Position numbers and translations under genes: made by a program. The notes beneath the pieces are model-generated. The model was not told the origin of the DNA. It worked only from the letters and a program-made list of their open reading frames with translations, and did not search any database. This document shows positions 8,270-15,761 of a stretch of DNA of 40,637 bases, in pieces (within the stretch, counting starts at the first letter, position 1; the number at the start of each line of letters is the position of its first letter). The stretch comes from Dehalococcoidia bacterium UBA1141 (GTDB taxonomy: Bacteria; Chloroflexota; Dehalococcoidia; Lucifugimonadales; UBA3495), in NCBI GenBank assembly GCA_002311385.1, contig DCAE01000117.1, forward strand, positions 1 to 40,637. The letters are read 5' to 3'.

Positions 8270-8770
8270 ATGGCTATGGACCCGGAATCATTTTGGGCCG
8301 TCCTGAAAGCCCGCGGACTGACGTTCTTCGCTGGCGTGCCGGACTCCACCTTCGGCGACGGCTACAACTACATGGTCAACGACCCCGAGATTCGCTATGT
8401 CCCCGCCGTGCGTGAGGACGTGGCTCTGGGTATTGCCAGCGCTGCCTATTTTTCCGGCAGGTTGGGCGGCGTAATCATGCAGAATTCCGGCATCGGCAAC
8501 ATCGTAAACCCTCTGACATCATTCAACCTGATGTACAAGATTCCCGCTCTGATTATCGTCGGTTGGCGGGGATATGGCGGGCCGCCCAACGATGCTCCTG
8601 AGCACTGGATTATGGGCGTAAAGACCCCAGAGATTCTCAGCCTCCTTGAAGTTCCTTACGAGATTATGGAAACGGAAACTCTGGAAGCGGACCTAGACCG
8701 TTTGCTTGGCAAGATAGAACAAGGCTCCGTGCCCGGCGCACTGCTGGTACGCTCCGGAATGATTGGATGA
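8270..8770 (+). CDS. Phosphonopyruvate decarboxylase, alpha (PYR-domain) subunit
   Basis: 166 residues corresponding only to the N-terminal pyrimidine-binding half of a thiamine-diphosphate decarboxylase. Visible blocks are GVPDS at 22-26, the region of the activating Glu (VRED, Glu49), the strongly conserved QNSGIGN-x-VNPLTS at 71-84, and GWRG at 98-101. With the beta gene it should form the decarboxylase that converts phosphonopyruvate to phosphonoacetaldehyde. Split alpha/beta genes of this size are also the form of sulfopyruvate decarboxylase (ComD/ComE), but the adjacent PEP mutase and AEP transaminase point to the phosphonate substrate. It overlaps the beta gene by 4 bases (ATGA), indicating translational coupling and probably 1:1 assembly. 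Confidence 0.92.
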   Translation: MAMDPESFWAVLKARGLTFFAGVPDSTFGDGYNYMVNDPEIRYVPAVREDVALGIASAAYFSGRLGGVIMQNSGIGNIVNPLTSFNLMYKIPALIIVGWRGYGGPPNDAPEHWIMGVKTPEILSLLEVPYEIMETETLEADLDRLLGKIEQGSVPGALLVRSGMIG

Positions 8771-9348
8771 TCGACCGATATGTCGCGATTCAGACGATCT
8801 TAGGGAAGGTGCAGGACGACGACCTAGTCCTGAGCACAACCGGAATGATTTCCCGAGAGGTTTTCTTTTCCGAAGACAGGGCAGCCAATTTTTACATGAT
8901 TGGGTCGATGGGATTACTGTCATCATTCGGACTAGGATTGGCCTTACAGTCACCACACAAGCGAGTATACGTGCTGGAGGGAGACGGCAGCGCTTTGATG
9001 AGTCTGGGAACCCTGCCTCTCATAGCATCCGAGCGTCCCACCAACCTGGTTCACTTCATCCTGGATAACGAAGCCTACGAGTCAACCGGCGTGCAGCCTT
9101 CCATCAGCTCCAAGGTTGACCTGTCGGAAATCGGCAAGAGTTGCGGCTACGCTCACGTTGCCCGTGTCGAGGACGTTGAAGGCTTGGAGGGTGCCCTTCA
9201 AGACAATGAGACTACCACCGGTCCTCACTTGATAATGGTCAAGGTGGGAATAGCGCCGGTCAAGGGCATTCCCAGGGTATCCCATGCGCCCACCGAAATT
9301 CGAGACCGGTTTAAATCCAGAGTCCAGTCCCAAGGGGAGGGCAAATGA
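8767..9348 (+). CDS. Phosphonopyruvate decarboxylase, beta (ThDP-binding) subunit
   Basis: 193 residues forming the C-terminal thiamine-diphosphate half of the enzyme. The cofactor motif starts at GDG (72-74) and continues through SALMSLGTLP to LDN (99-101). The family block around NEAYESTGVQPS corresponds to the NN-x-HES-x-GGQ block of one-chain phosphonopyruvate decarboxylases. The catalytic unit needs both chains, because the active site lies at the PYR/PP interface. The gene overlaps both the alpha gene (ATGA at 8767) and the downstream transaminase gene (ATGA at 9345), so three proteins are translated from a coupled message. No targeting signal is seen. Confidence 0.92.
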   Translation: MIDRYVAIQTILGKVQDDDLVLSTTGMISREVFFSEDRAANFYMIGSMGLLSSFGLGLALQSPHKRVYVLEGDGSALMSLGTLPLIASERPTNLVHFILDNEAYESTGVQPSISSKVDLSEIGKSCGYAHVARVEDVEGLEGALQDNETTTGPHLIMVKVGIAPVKGIPRVSHAPTEIRDRFKSRVQSQGEGK

Positions 9349-10409
9349 TTATATTCTCCCCCGGCCCCGCCAACATCACGGAGCGTGTACGCCAAGCTCT
9401 GACCAACCCAGACATCGGCCACAGGGAAAGCGAGTTTACCGACTTGCTACAAGAAACCAGGACCATGCTGCTGGAGATTTGCGGCGTGCCTCAGGGATAC
9501 TCCTGCGCTGTGCTCAGCGGTTCCGGTACCACCGGCATCGAAGCTTCGATTACCTCACTGGCCGACGTGAGCGACGGCGTGCTGATTTTAGCCAATGGAG
9601 TCTACGGAGAGAGAGCCGCCCAGGTTGCTGACGTGTTTCAGATTCCTTATACCGTTGAAAAGATGGACTGGACCGCTCCCATCGCCCTTGACCGGGCCGA
9701 AGAGTTGATATACTCCACCTCCCACGGTGCGGTGTACCTGATATACCACGAGACGACCACAGGCGTACTTAACTCCTTAAAAGGCGTGTCCGAGTTGGCC
9801 AAAGCCCACGGCAAATGGGTTTTGGTGGACGCAGTAAGCGGCGTGGCTGGAGAGGAGTTGGACCTGCCTAACTGGGGAGTCGATTTGGTCATCGGTTCGG
9901 CCAACAAGTGCATCAGAGGCGTCCCCGGCATCGGCTTCGTTGTGGTTTCCGATGAGTTCAGGGAGGCCATTTCTCAGCGTCGGCCCGTTGCCTACTCAAC
10001 GGACTTGGTCAGTACTCTAAACCGGGAGGAGAACGGTGAGACCCCCTTCACGCCTCCCGTCCAAACGATGTATGCCCTTCGTGAGGCATTGCGGGAACTG
10101 TTGGAAGAAGGTGTTTCTACACGCATAGCCCGCTACCAGGACATTGCCAACACCCTTCGTGACGGTCTGGCCGAATTGGAGTTATCGCTCTTGGTGCCTC
10201 GTGAGCATCTTTCCAACACCATGACCACTGTGAACCTGCCGAAGGGGCTTTCCTATGCCGACTTGCATAAACCGCTAAAGGAACAAGACTACCTGATTTA
10301 CAAGTCCCAAGGTCATCTGAGCGATACCACCTTCCGCCTTGGCACGGTGGGTGTTATTTCGCAAGAAGATGTCCGCGGGTTCCTTGTCGCACTGGGTCGC
10401 TTGCTATAA
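9345..10409 (+). CDS. phnW: 2-Aminoethylphosphonate transaminase (class V, PhnW-like)
   Basis: 354-residue PLP enzyme of the class-V fold. It starts with FSPGPANIT, where PhnW-type enzymes bind phosphonate. It has the GSGTTGIEA cofactor-phosphate loop at 59-67, VDAVSG around the PLP Asp (162), and the Schiff-base Lys188 in SANKCIRGVPG. It interconverts phosphonoacetaldehyde and 2-aminoethylphosphonate. In catabolic loci PhnW pairs with phosphonatase PhnX, which is absent here. With PEP mutase and the decarboxylase upstream, the biosynthetic direction is inferred, giving AEP. The start overlaps the beta-subunit stop by 4 bases. An alanine-glyoxylate or other class-V activity is less likely in this context. 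Confidence 0.93.
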   Translation: MIIFSPGPANITERVRQALTNPDIGHRESEFTDLLQETRTMLLEICGVPQGYSCAVLSGSGTTGIEASITSLADVSDGVLILANGVYGERAAQVADVFQIPYTVEKMDWTAPIALDRAEELIYSTSHGAVYLIYHETTTGVLNSLKGVSELAKAHGKWVLVDAVSGVAGEELDLPNWGVDLVIGSANKCIRGVPGIGFVVVSDEFREAISQRRPVAYSTDLVSTLNREENGETPFTPPVQTMYALREALRELLEEGVSTRIARYQDIANTLRDGLAELELSLLVPREHLSNTMTTVNLPKGLSYADLHKPLKEQDYLIYKSQGHLSDTTFRLGTVGVISQEDVRGFLVALGRLL

Positions 10410-10451
10410 AAGCGATTGGCCCTGAATCAAATCGCAGTCAAAGGATTTAAA

Positions 10452-11144
10452 TTGACTCAGATTGATTATTCAACGGACTTTTACCGTAATCACGCACAAG
10501 AATATGCCAGAGTGGCTGATCTGTTTCTACAGTCGGTCTATGCGAAAAGTTCTCACCCAAATTTGAATCATGATTGGGACTTGTGGGACCGGTTGGTACA
10601 GTTGGCACCGGGCCTCCGGGGTCTGGATGCTGGTTGTGGCGCAGGTGCCCGCGATGTATTCCACGCCTGGTCTCAAGGCTACGACATTGTCGGAATAGAC
10701 TCAGTCGAAGAGAACATTCTAGAAACCCGGCTGCTCCACTCAGAAATTGCGGACAAAGTATTCGTTGCGGACCTGAAACGTCCACTGCCCTTCGATGATG
10801 AGTCCTTTGACTTCGTGGCCTGCAATGCGGTCATCCAACACATAGAGCCGGATGTGGTGCAAAAGGTGGTCTTGCCTGGATTTGCCAGGGTACTGGGGCC
10901 GGGGGGTGTATTACAGCTGATGTTCAAGTGCGGCGAAGACGTTACTACCGTGTTTGATAAGGACTACGGAATCGACCGTAGCTTTCGTCTTTACCAAGAG
11001 AGCGAGCTGCTTGAAGTCCTCAGCAGGTTAGACATGACACTTATTCAAGACCAAGACCCCAGGAAGCTGAGTGGCCTGATGTACTTCACCGACCCCAAGA
11101 GCGTTGATCACTGTGTTTTCTATGCCCGAAAGAGTTTGACCTGA
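10452..11144 (+). CDS. Class I SAM-dependent methyltransferase, end of phosphonate locus
   Basis: 230-residue methyltransferase (type-11 fold). Motif I LDAGCGAG is at 58-65, an acidic residue follows in IVGIDS, and LPFDDESFDFV is the usual post-motif block. I chose the TTG at 10452 because AAGGA lies 6 bases upstream. A TTG at 10416 in the same frame would add 12 residues but has no SD. The gene begins about 40 bases after the transaminase stop on the same strand, so it is likely the last gene of the phosphonate transcript. The acceptor could be the amine of AEP, a phosphonate oxygen or a later intermediate. The sequence does not decide this. A decayed hydrolase gene converges on it immediately downstream. 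Confidence 0.87.
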   Translation: MTQIDYSTDFYRNHAQEYARVADLFLQSVYAKSSHPNLNHDWDLWDRLVQLAPGLRGLDAGCGAGARDVFHAWSQGYDIVGIDSVEENILETRLLHSEIADKVFVADLKRPLPFDDESFDFVACNAVIQHIEPDVVQKVVLPGFARVLGPGGVLQLMFKCGEDVTTVFDKDYGIDRSFRLYQESELLEVLSRLDMTLIQDQDPRKLSGLMYFTDPKSVDHCVFYARKSLT

Positions 11145-11145
11145 G

Positions 11146-11887
11146 TTAATCCCAATAGATGGGAATCAAGGCCGTCAGCTGGCGGCCCTGCTCAAAAGGC
11201 ACTTGGCGCTCATTAAGCGCATGGAACACCAGCGTAGGAACGGTTACCAGCGGCAGACGGTCCAGCACATCCACGTTGGAGGTCATCGTCTGGATTCTGC
11301 TTGCGGTTTCCGGTGAAGTTGACACCCTTTGTAGTTCATTGAACCAGTCGGCTTGCTCAGCCGTTGCTTCTGGTATGAAGCTGGAAGTAAACATCTGGCG
11401 ATAAGAAGGGTCATCTCGGCCCCAACCGTGACTAACTTAGACCTGCCGGGCATCGAATTCTTCCCGAGTTAGTCCGCCGTGCTTCATCGCTCCCCGTGGG
11501 TAGGCCTCATACAGAATAAATTTGCTAACTCTTTCTGGGTGCCGCGCCGTAAATTCGATGGCCGTCGCTCCCCTGGGATATGCCCAAAAGCACGAATTCT
11601 CCCAAGTCCAGTTCGTCTACGACTGTCTCCAAATCGCCAACACAGGAATCGAAGGAGATATCCTCCACCTCCCGGTCCGACAACCCGGAGCCGCGTTGGT
11701 CGAACCTAACTACTAAATGGTTTTGGGTTAATTCTTCCCACCAGTGGCTCCACACTGGGCTTTGTCATTCGAATTCCAGGTGGGTCAGCCGGTTGGGAGC
11801 TTTGACCAGCGGCGGACCTTCGCCAACGGTGGCATAGCAGATACGCACGCCGTCATTTGATGTGCAGAATCTAATCTTTTGATCCAC
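11146..11887 (-). pseudogene. Decayed alpha/beta hydrolase
   Basis: Reading the minus strand from a GTG at 11887 gives a recognisable alpha/beta hydrolase: IRFCTSNDG, then LVKAPNRLTHLEFE. An in-frame TGA follows where family members have Trp, before QSPVWSHWW. The core with RFDQRGSGLSD and the nucleophile elbow GISQG is next. A frameshift just after the elbow moves reading to another frame (IEFTARHPERVSKFILYEAY), a TAA interrupts near 11440, and the final part (MFTSSFIPEAT through IPIYWD) ends early without the catalytic His region. At least two stops and one frameshift make an assembly artefact unlikely as the sole cause. The family is often fused to, or regulated with, LuxR/adenylate-cyclase modules. 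Confidence 0.82.
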
Positions 11888-12141
11888 GACCAAGGTACTC
11901 CCATTAGAATGTGTCCAGGTACGCCCTAGATTCTAATTGCAAAAACCTCGTATGGCTACTATATGCCATTCGGAGAAGCGTGGGATGCGGCCTCGGTCCA
12001 GCTGGTTTTGGGAGGTCAGCAAGAAATCGTCGAGAAGCCACGTAGGGGCCAATACAGGCCATTCATGCCACAGCCGCAGAGAGAGGTGGTGTGCCTGGTT
12101 GAAATGACGGCAAGGGGCGCCAACAGGAGAGCGCAGGGTTT

Positions 12142-12777
12142 CTAGTCCGGCAACAGCTGGTAGACCCAGACTTGGTGAAATACCTCAGGCTCGCCTTTGG
12201 GCAAGGGTTGGAACTCCTCTGTGACCTCGGCAAGCTTCCACTTTCCAGAGCTTTCCAAGGCCGACTGGCGCTCTTTGAAACCGTCGGTCTCGTATGTGTC
12301 CACCCTCAGGCTGAAGGCGATTATGCCGCCGGGCTTGGTGATGCGCACCAACTCGTCGAAAGAGCTTGCCGGGGCATGGCCCTGAGTGAACACCCCAACG
12401 CTGATTACCGCGTCAAACTCATCGGTTTGGAAATCCAGCGTTCCCCCTAAGGCCATCTGGTGGAAGTCGTTGTAGACGTTCTTTTCCCGGGCCTCTTGCA
12501 ACATGCCCAACGATAGGTCCATGGCCACCAGGTTTTTGTATCCATCCTGCGCTAAACATACCCCAACTAGGCCAGTACCAGCCCCGGCATCCAGAATCCT
12601 GGCCGACTTATCCACGTGCTTCGAGAATACCGCCGCAGAGTTCTGAGGGGAATTCCAAGCAAATTCCTCGGCCAAGTCCTTATCGTAGTCGGCAGCCCAC
12701 TGGTCGTAGCGCTCTTCCAATTCCTTATTGTTGGTGGACTCATAAACCCATTGGACACGTTTGTGACTTTCTTGCAC
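12142..12777 (-). CDS. SAM-dependent methyltransferase (METTL27/WBSCR27-like)
   Basis: About 211 residues from the GTG at 12777, chosen because AGGAG lies 10 bases upstream. The open frame can be extended to a TTG at 12828 without an SD. Motif I is ILDAGAGTG at 61-69, followed by VAMDLS with the ribose-binding Asp and the FDAVISVGVFTQGH post-motif. The WAADYDKD segment before the domain is characteristic of the METTL27-like group. It is the last of three same-strand genes (panD, N-methyltransferase-like, this gene), about 120 bases after the previous stop. The substrate is unknown. Its position suggests a role with the panD product or the facing phosphonate locus. Confidence 0.85.
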   Translation of the reverse strand: MQESHKRVQWVYESTNNKELEERYDQWAADYDKDLAEEFAWNSPQNSAAVFSKHVDKSARILDAGAGTGLVGVCLAQDGYKNLVAMDLSLGMLQEAREKNVYNDFHQMALGGTLDFQTDEFDAVISVGVFTQGHAPASSFDELVRITKPGGIIAFSLRVDTYETDGFKERQSALESSGKWKLAEVTEEFQPLPKGEPEVFHQVWVYQLLPD

Positions 12778-12849
12778 TTTTTGGTGGCTCCTCAGCGTGG
12801 AGTGGTGGATGGAGTTCGGTTGGAGCAATTGAAGTAAGATGGGGCGTAG

Positions 12850-12876
12850 ATGGCCCGGTATGTCCGGGCCATTTTT
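12850..12876 (+). terminator. Perfect 9-bp hairpin with T-run on plus strand
   Basis: ATGGCCCGG (12850-12858) pairs with CCGGGCCAT (12864-12872) across the loop TATGT, and a T-run follows on the plus strand (12872-12876). It has the form of an intrinsic terminator for plus-strand transcription, yet both flanking genes are on the minus strand. It may stop readthrough or antisense RNA coming from the phosphonate locus, or act as an RNA stem between the two methyltransferase cistrons. Confidence 0.65.
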
Positions 12877-12899
12877 ATAGAATCGTATTTAGGATAGGA

Positions 12900-13718
12900 C
12901 TACTTTTGGCAGATGAAAAGACCCCAGCCAACTTCTTGGTTGTCTACGGCTCTGGCGGTCTCCCGGTAGGCCTTGTTCAGCATCTCGTAGTGCTCTGCGT
13001 GTTCGCCCGCGGACTTGGGCGTGCGATCGGCCAATCGCAGGTAACTGTTCTTCAGGTGTGAGGACAGGTCAACGGCTTCCAGGCTACTAAATCCTTGAGC
13101 CTTCAGCGCTTCCTGATATGAGGAGAAGCTGAAAGGCGTGTCATACAGAAGCCGGTCATAAACATATTTCTGGCCGTCGGCGCTGATGTTTGGTTGGGGT
13201 TTGATTAGGTCGTCAAAGACCATGATGCCGCCCTTCTCCAACACGCGGTACGACTCCGACAAGGCCGCGAATTTGTCTGGAACGTGGTAGATAACGGCCT
13301 GGCTCCACAGATGAGTGAAGGTGCCATCTTCAAAAGGCAATTCCGTAGCGGATGCCTTTTGAAACTCCAGTCGTTCTTGAATTTGGGCGTCCAAACCTGC
13401 CTTGGTACTAAGGGCATTCTGGACTCGGACGCCACTCAGGTCCACGCCTGTTACGTGGCAGTCCTGGCTGGTGCTCAGCCATATGGCGGTGGTGCCGTTT
13501 CCGCAACCGAGATCCAATACTCTGGCGGAGCTATTAATTCTCCCCTTCTCAACCATGATGTCGTTGAGATTGGCGCAGGCCTTGAGGAAATCTTGGCCGG
13601 TTTTTTCGTTGAAGACGCCCCAGTGGACACTGCCGTCTTCGTCCCAGAACGACCGGTAGATCGCATCCTCGGAATCGTAGTAGCTCTCGGTATCTTGCTC
13701 AGTGAACTGGCTGGACAT
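12900..13718 (-). CDS. Methyltransferase resembling glycine/sarcosine/dimethylglycine N-methyltransferases
   Basis: 272 residues. The N-terminus, with YYDSEDAIYRSFW and VHWGVF, matches the Y-Y-D-S-x-D-A / H-x-G-x-Y signature of bacterial betaine-forming N-methyltransferases. Motif I DLGCGNG is at 69-75, TGVDLS follows, and LWSQAVIYHV with RVLEKGG corresponds to the WSQDA-x-LH and RVLKPGG blocks of that group. The first 20 bases overlap the end of panD, so translation is likely coupled. The protein would therefore appear with beta-alanine synthesis. Successive N-methylation of beta-alanine to beta-alanine betaine is the leading hypothesis, and methylation of another small amine such as AEP is the alternative. 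GAGG precedes the ATG by 9 bases. Confidence 0.88.
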   Translation of the reverse strand: MSSQFTEQDTESYYDSEDAIYRSFWDEDGSVHWGVFNEKTGQDFLKACANLNDIMVEKGRINSSARVLDLGCGNGTTAIWLSTSQDCHVTGVDLSGVRVQNALSTKAGLDAQIQERLEFQKASATELPFEDGTFTHLWSQAVIYHVPDKFAALSESYRVLEKGGIMVFDDLIKPQPNISADGQKYVYDRLLYDTPFSFSSYQEALKAQGFSSLEAVDLSSHLKNSYLRLADRTPKSAGEHAEHYEMLNKAYRETARAVDNQEVGWGLFICQK

Positions 13719-14070
13719 TTTTGGCAGCCTCTAAAAACTCGACGAACTGGTTTTCTTCATCTACAAGAATCATCTGGGGTTCCACAGGTTCTTCAGTGTA
13801 CTCAAACGACATGATGATCAGGCAGTTGCCGCGACTGCTTAGACGAGCAGCAGCTCCCTGTACCGCACAGACACCAGACCCTCGCTCACCAGCGATGGCA
13901 TAGGTCTCGAAACGATTGCCGTTGGTGACGTCGCAGACCAACACTTTTTCGAAATTCCACAGGTCTACCTTGTCCATCAAGTCCTCGTCAATGAGGATAC
14001 TGCCGATATACTCCGTATTGGCGTCGGTCACCCAAGCGCGGTGAATCTTGGATTTTAGTACGACTCGCAT
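13699..14070 (-). CDS. panD: Aspartate 1-decarboxylase proenzyme
   Basis: 123 residues with the PanD signature throughout: LKSKIHRA at the N-terminus (Lys8), YIGSILID containing the Gly23-Ser24 self-cleavage site that yields the pyruvoyl group, NGNRFETY (Arg53, Tyr57), and ERGSG and GAAAR loops. It decarboxylates L-aspartate to beta-alanine, normally for pantothenate and CoA. The residue aligned with the conserved Asn72 of the E. coli enzyme is Gln71, a conservative but unusual change. No panB, panC or panE is nearby. Instead the gene overlaps an N-methyltransferase-like gene by 20 bases. AGGAG is 7 bases before the ATG. Divergence to another amino-acid decarboxylation remains possible. Confidence 0.93.
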   Translation of the reverse strand: MRVVLKSKIHRAWVTDANTEYIGSILIDEDLMDKVDLWNFEKVLVCDVTNGNRFETYAIAGERGSGVCAVQGAAARLSSRGNCLIIMSFEYTEEPVEPQMILVDEENQFVEFLEAAKNVQPVH

Positions 14071-14522
14071 TGTAATCTCCTCTTAAATAGTGACAAAATT
14101 AGATGATTGCTGTGTGTTATGGAATTGTTGGATGTAGTCAACCGTAGATGCCGTTGATTGTTTGGCCGGCTCATGTGACCCTACGAAGCACAGCTTCGCC
14201 TACAAGCTTGGGTGGGATGAGAAACAGTGGATTACATGGGCTATGCGATTGGACCGAGGGTTAATGTTCGCAGGGCACGAAAAACTCTCGCCAATTGTGG
14301 TGCGATTTACTTGGGAAAAACGTTGTTTGGCCAACGGGCCCCTTAATCGGGTTCCGATAATTGGCAATTATCGTCAAGTTATTTGAGGCTTCTGGCCTGA
14401 TTAGATGTCTCCTCTTATACCGGCTCACACTCTCAGCGGCCTGGAACAGATTGGGGTATACTACCGGCACTCGACTTAGTTGTCAAACCGTGCTAGGCAC
14501 GGATATATCGGAGTTTTTGGAA
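14071..14522. other. Intergenic region upstream of panD
   Basis: 452 bases between the 5' end of panD and the 3' end of the pentapeptide-repeat gene. Open frames here are short, lack ribosome sites and resemble no family. The panD promoter is expected close to 14071-14140, where the sequence is AT-rich, but no clear box pair stands out. Confidence 0.6.
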
Positions 14523-15439
14523 TTACTCCAGACTTTTCGTCGTATTTATACCTGTAACCGGGTGAGCGCCGGTGGCTATGGAAAGCAGGTATTCTCTACT
14601 GTGTTCAGATAACTTTTGTGTTCCAGAGAAGTCTGCGTCCTCTATCGAAATTAGATTATCAAACCGCGAATCCAACAGATTTGTGCCCACAAGGCCCGCT
14701 TCTCTCGGATTCGCTCCGCTCAAGTTGGCGGAACTTAAGTTGGCTCCTTCGAAGTTGGCTCCCCGGAGATTACTGCCGCTCAAGTTGGCGTACGCCAAAT
14801 CGGCTCCGGTAAAGTCGTCTCCCCACAAGTCCGCTCCGCTGAGATCTACCTCCGAGAGGTCAACATCGCTAAAAATTGCCTCAGCCGCAATGATTCCGTG
14901 CATGTCCGAGTTGCTCAGGTCGGTGCCACTCAGGTTCGCTTTAGCCAGGTTGGCGCCCTGAGGTCCGAATGGTCCAGATCTGCCCCCATTATTTGGGTGC
15001 CCTGAAAGTTGGCCACTTCCAATCCTTCCTGACGCAGGGTGATGCCAGTCAAGTCCACGTGGCTGAGGCCGCTGCCGCAGAGAAATGTCACCAGATTTCG
15101 CTTCTCGCCCGATTTTAGAATCTTCAGAATGGAGTCGGTACGGCCCTTGGTCAGGATCCGGCCCATCTCATCTAGAACTCCGTCTTCCTCCCTTAGGAGC
15201 AGCGTAGAAATGCCATCGAAGTAGGAATCCAGACTCTGGGCTCGCACGATGCGTTTTTGTTCTTGCCGGGCTGCCTCGTTATTGCGTTCAATGCTCTCGC
15301 TCAACTCCCGCTGTTCCCGGCTGATGCGTTTGCCGTCCAACCACTGCCGGGTGGCGATGTAGACCGCCAGACATGCGATGAGTATGGACCCAGCGGCCCC
15401 GACAACCTCTCCTACAACTCCCAACGCATCCCAATTCAC
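14523..15439 (-). pseudogene. Membrane-anchored pentapeptide-repeat protein, split by a one-base frameshift
   Basis: The first part (15439 to 14930) begins with a membrane segment at about residues 10-28 (VVGEVVGAAG then SILIACLAVY), followed by a charged linker rich in Arg, Glu and Gln. Near residue 130 it enters A(D/N)Lxx repeats ending GADLDHSDLR. At about 14950 the repeat register jumps to the next frame, where GANLAKANLSGTDLSNSD leads directly into the repeats of the second part (14903 to 14523). Restoring one base in the GACCTCAGGGCGCC stretch joins them into about 305 residues with an uninterrupted beta-helix. It is either a real inactivating deletion or a sequencing error. The role is unknown. 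The architecture resembles pentapeptide proteins with an N-terminal membrane anchor. Confidence 0.82.
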
Positions 15440-15455
15440 TTGCTTGCTCCGTCCT

Positions 15456-15650
15456 TTATTGACCGGGAGGGACCTGGGTGGTCTTTTTCAAACAATCGGC
15501 GATGCGAGGTTTTAGATGCACTGGATTAAACGGCTTTGTTAAATAGTCATGAGCCCCCAGGTCCATCCATTTTTACTTGCCGTCAGCCTCGTCCAGAGCA
15601 GTAGTCATGATTACTGGAATATGACTCAGCGAATCGGCGACCGGCGTAAA
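15456..15650 (-). pseudogene. Response-regulator receiver-domain remnant
   Basis: The minus-strand frame reads SHIPVIMTTALDEADGK, then a TAA stop, then KWMDLGAHDYLTKPFNP followed by VHLKPRIADCLKK. These are the beta4-to-alpha5 elements of a CheY-like receiver: IPVIMTTA with the conserved Thr/Ala, GA-x-DY and the invariant Lys-Pro of TKPF. The N-terminal half with the phosphorylated Asp is missing, and there is an internal stop. It is a dead fragment, 17 bases upstream of the start of the broken pentapeptide gene on the same strand. Confidence 0.72.
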
Positions 15651-15761
15651 AATCAGTACGTGTTAGACCGCCGTTCGGTGTACGTTGGTGGTGGATTGGT
15701 GTAGGATACTTCAATGCCTGACAATCAGATTCTGTACAGCACGCACGAGGAGTTAGTCATC

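Noticed and set aside
8270..9348. Sulfopyruvate decarboxylase of coenzyme M synthesis
   Set aside because: No comA, comB or comC-type gene is present, and the flanking genes are PEP mutase and AEP transaminase.
11963..12145. 60-codon open frame between the hydrolase remnant and a methyltransferase
   Set aside because: No ribosome site or recognisable domain, and it partly overlaps the methyltransferase 3' end.
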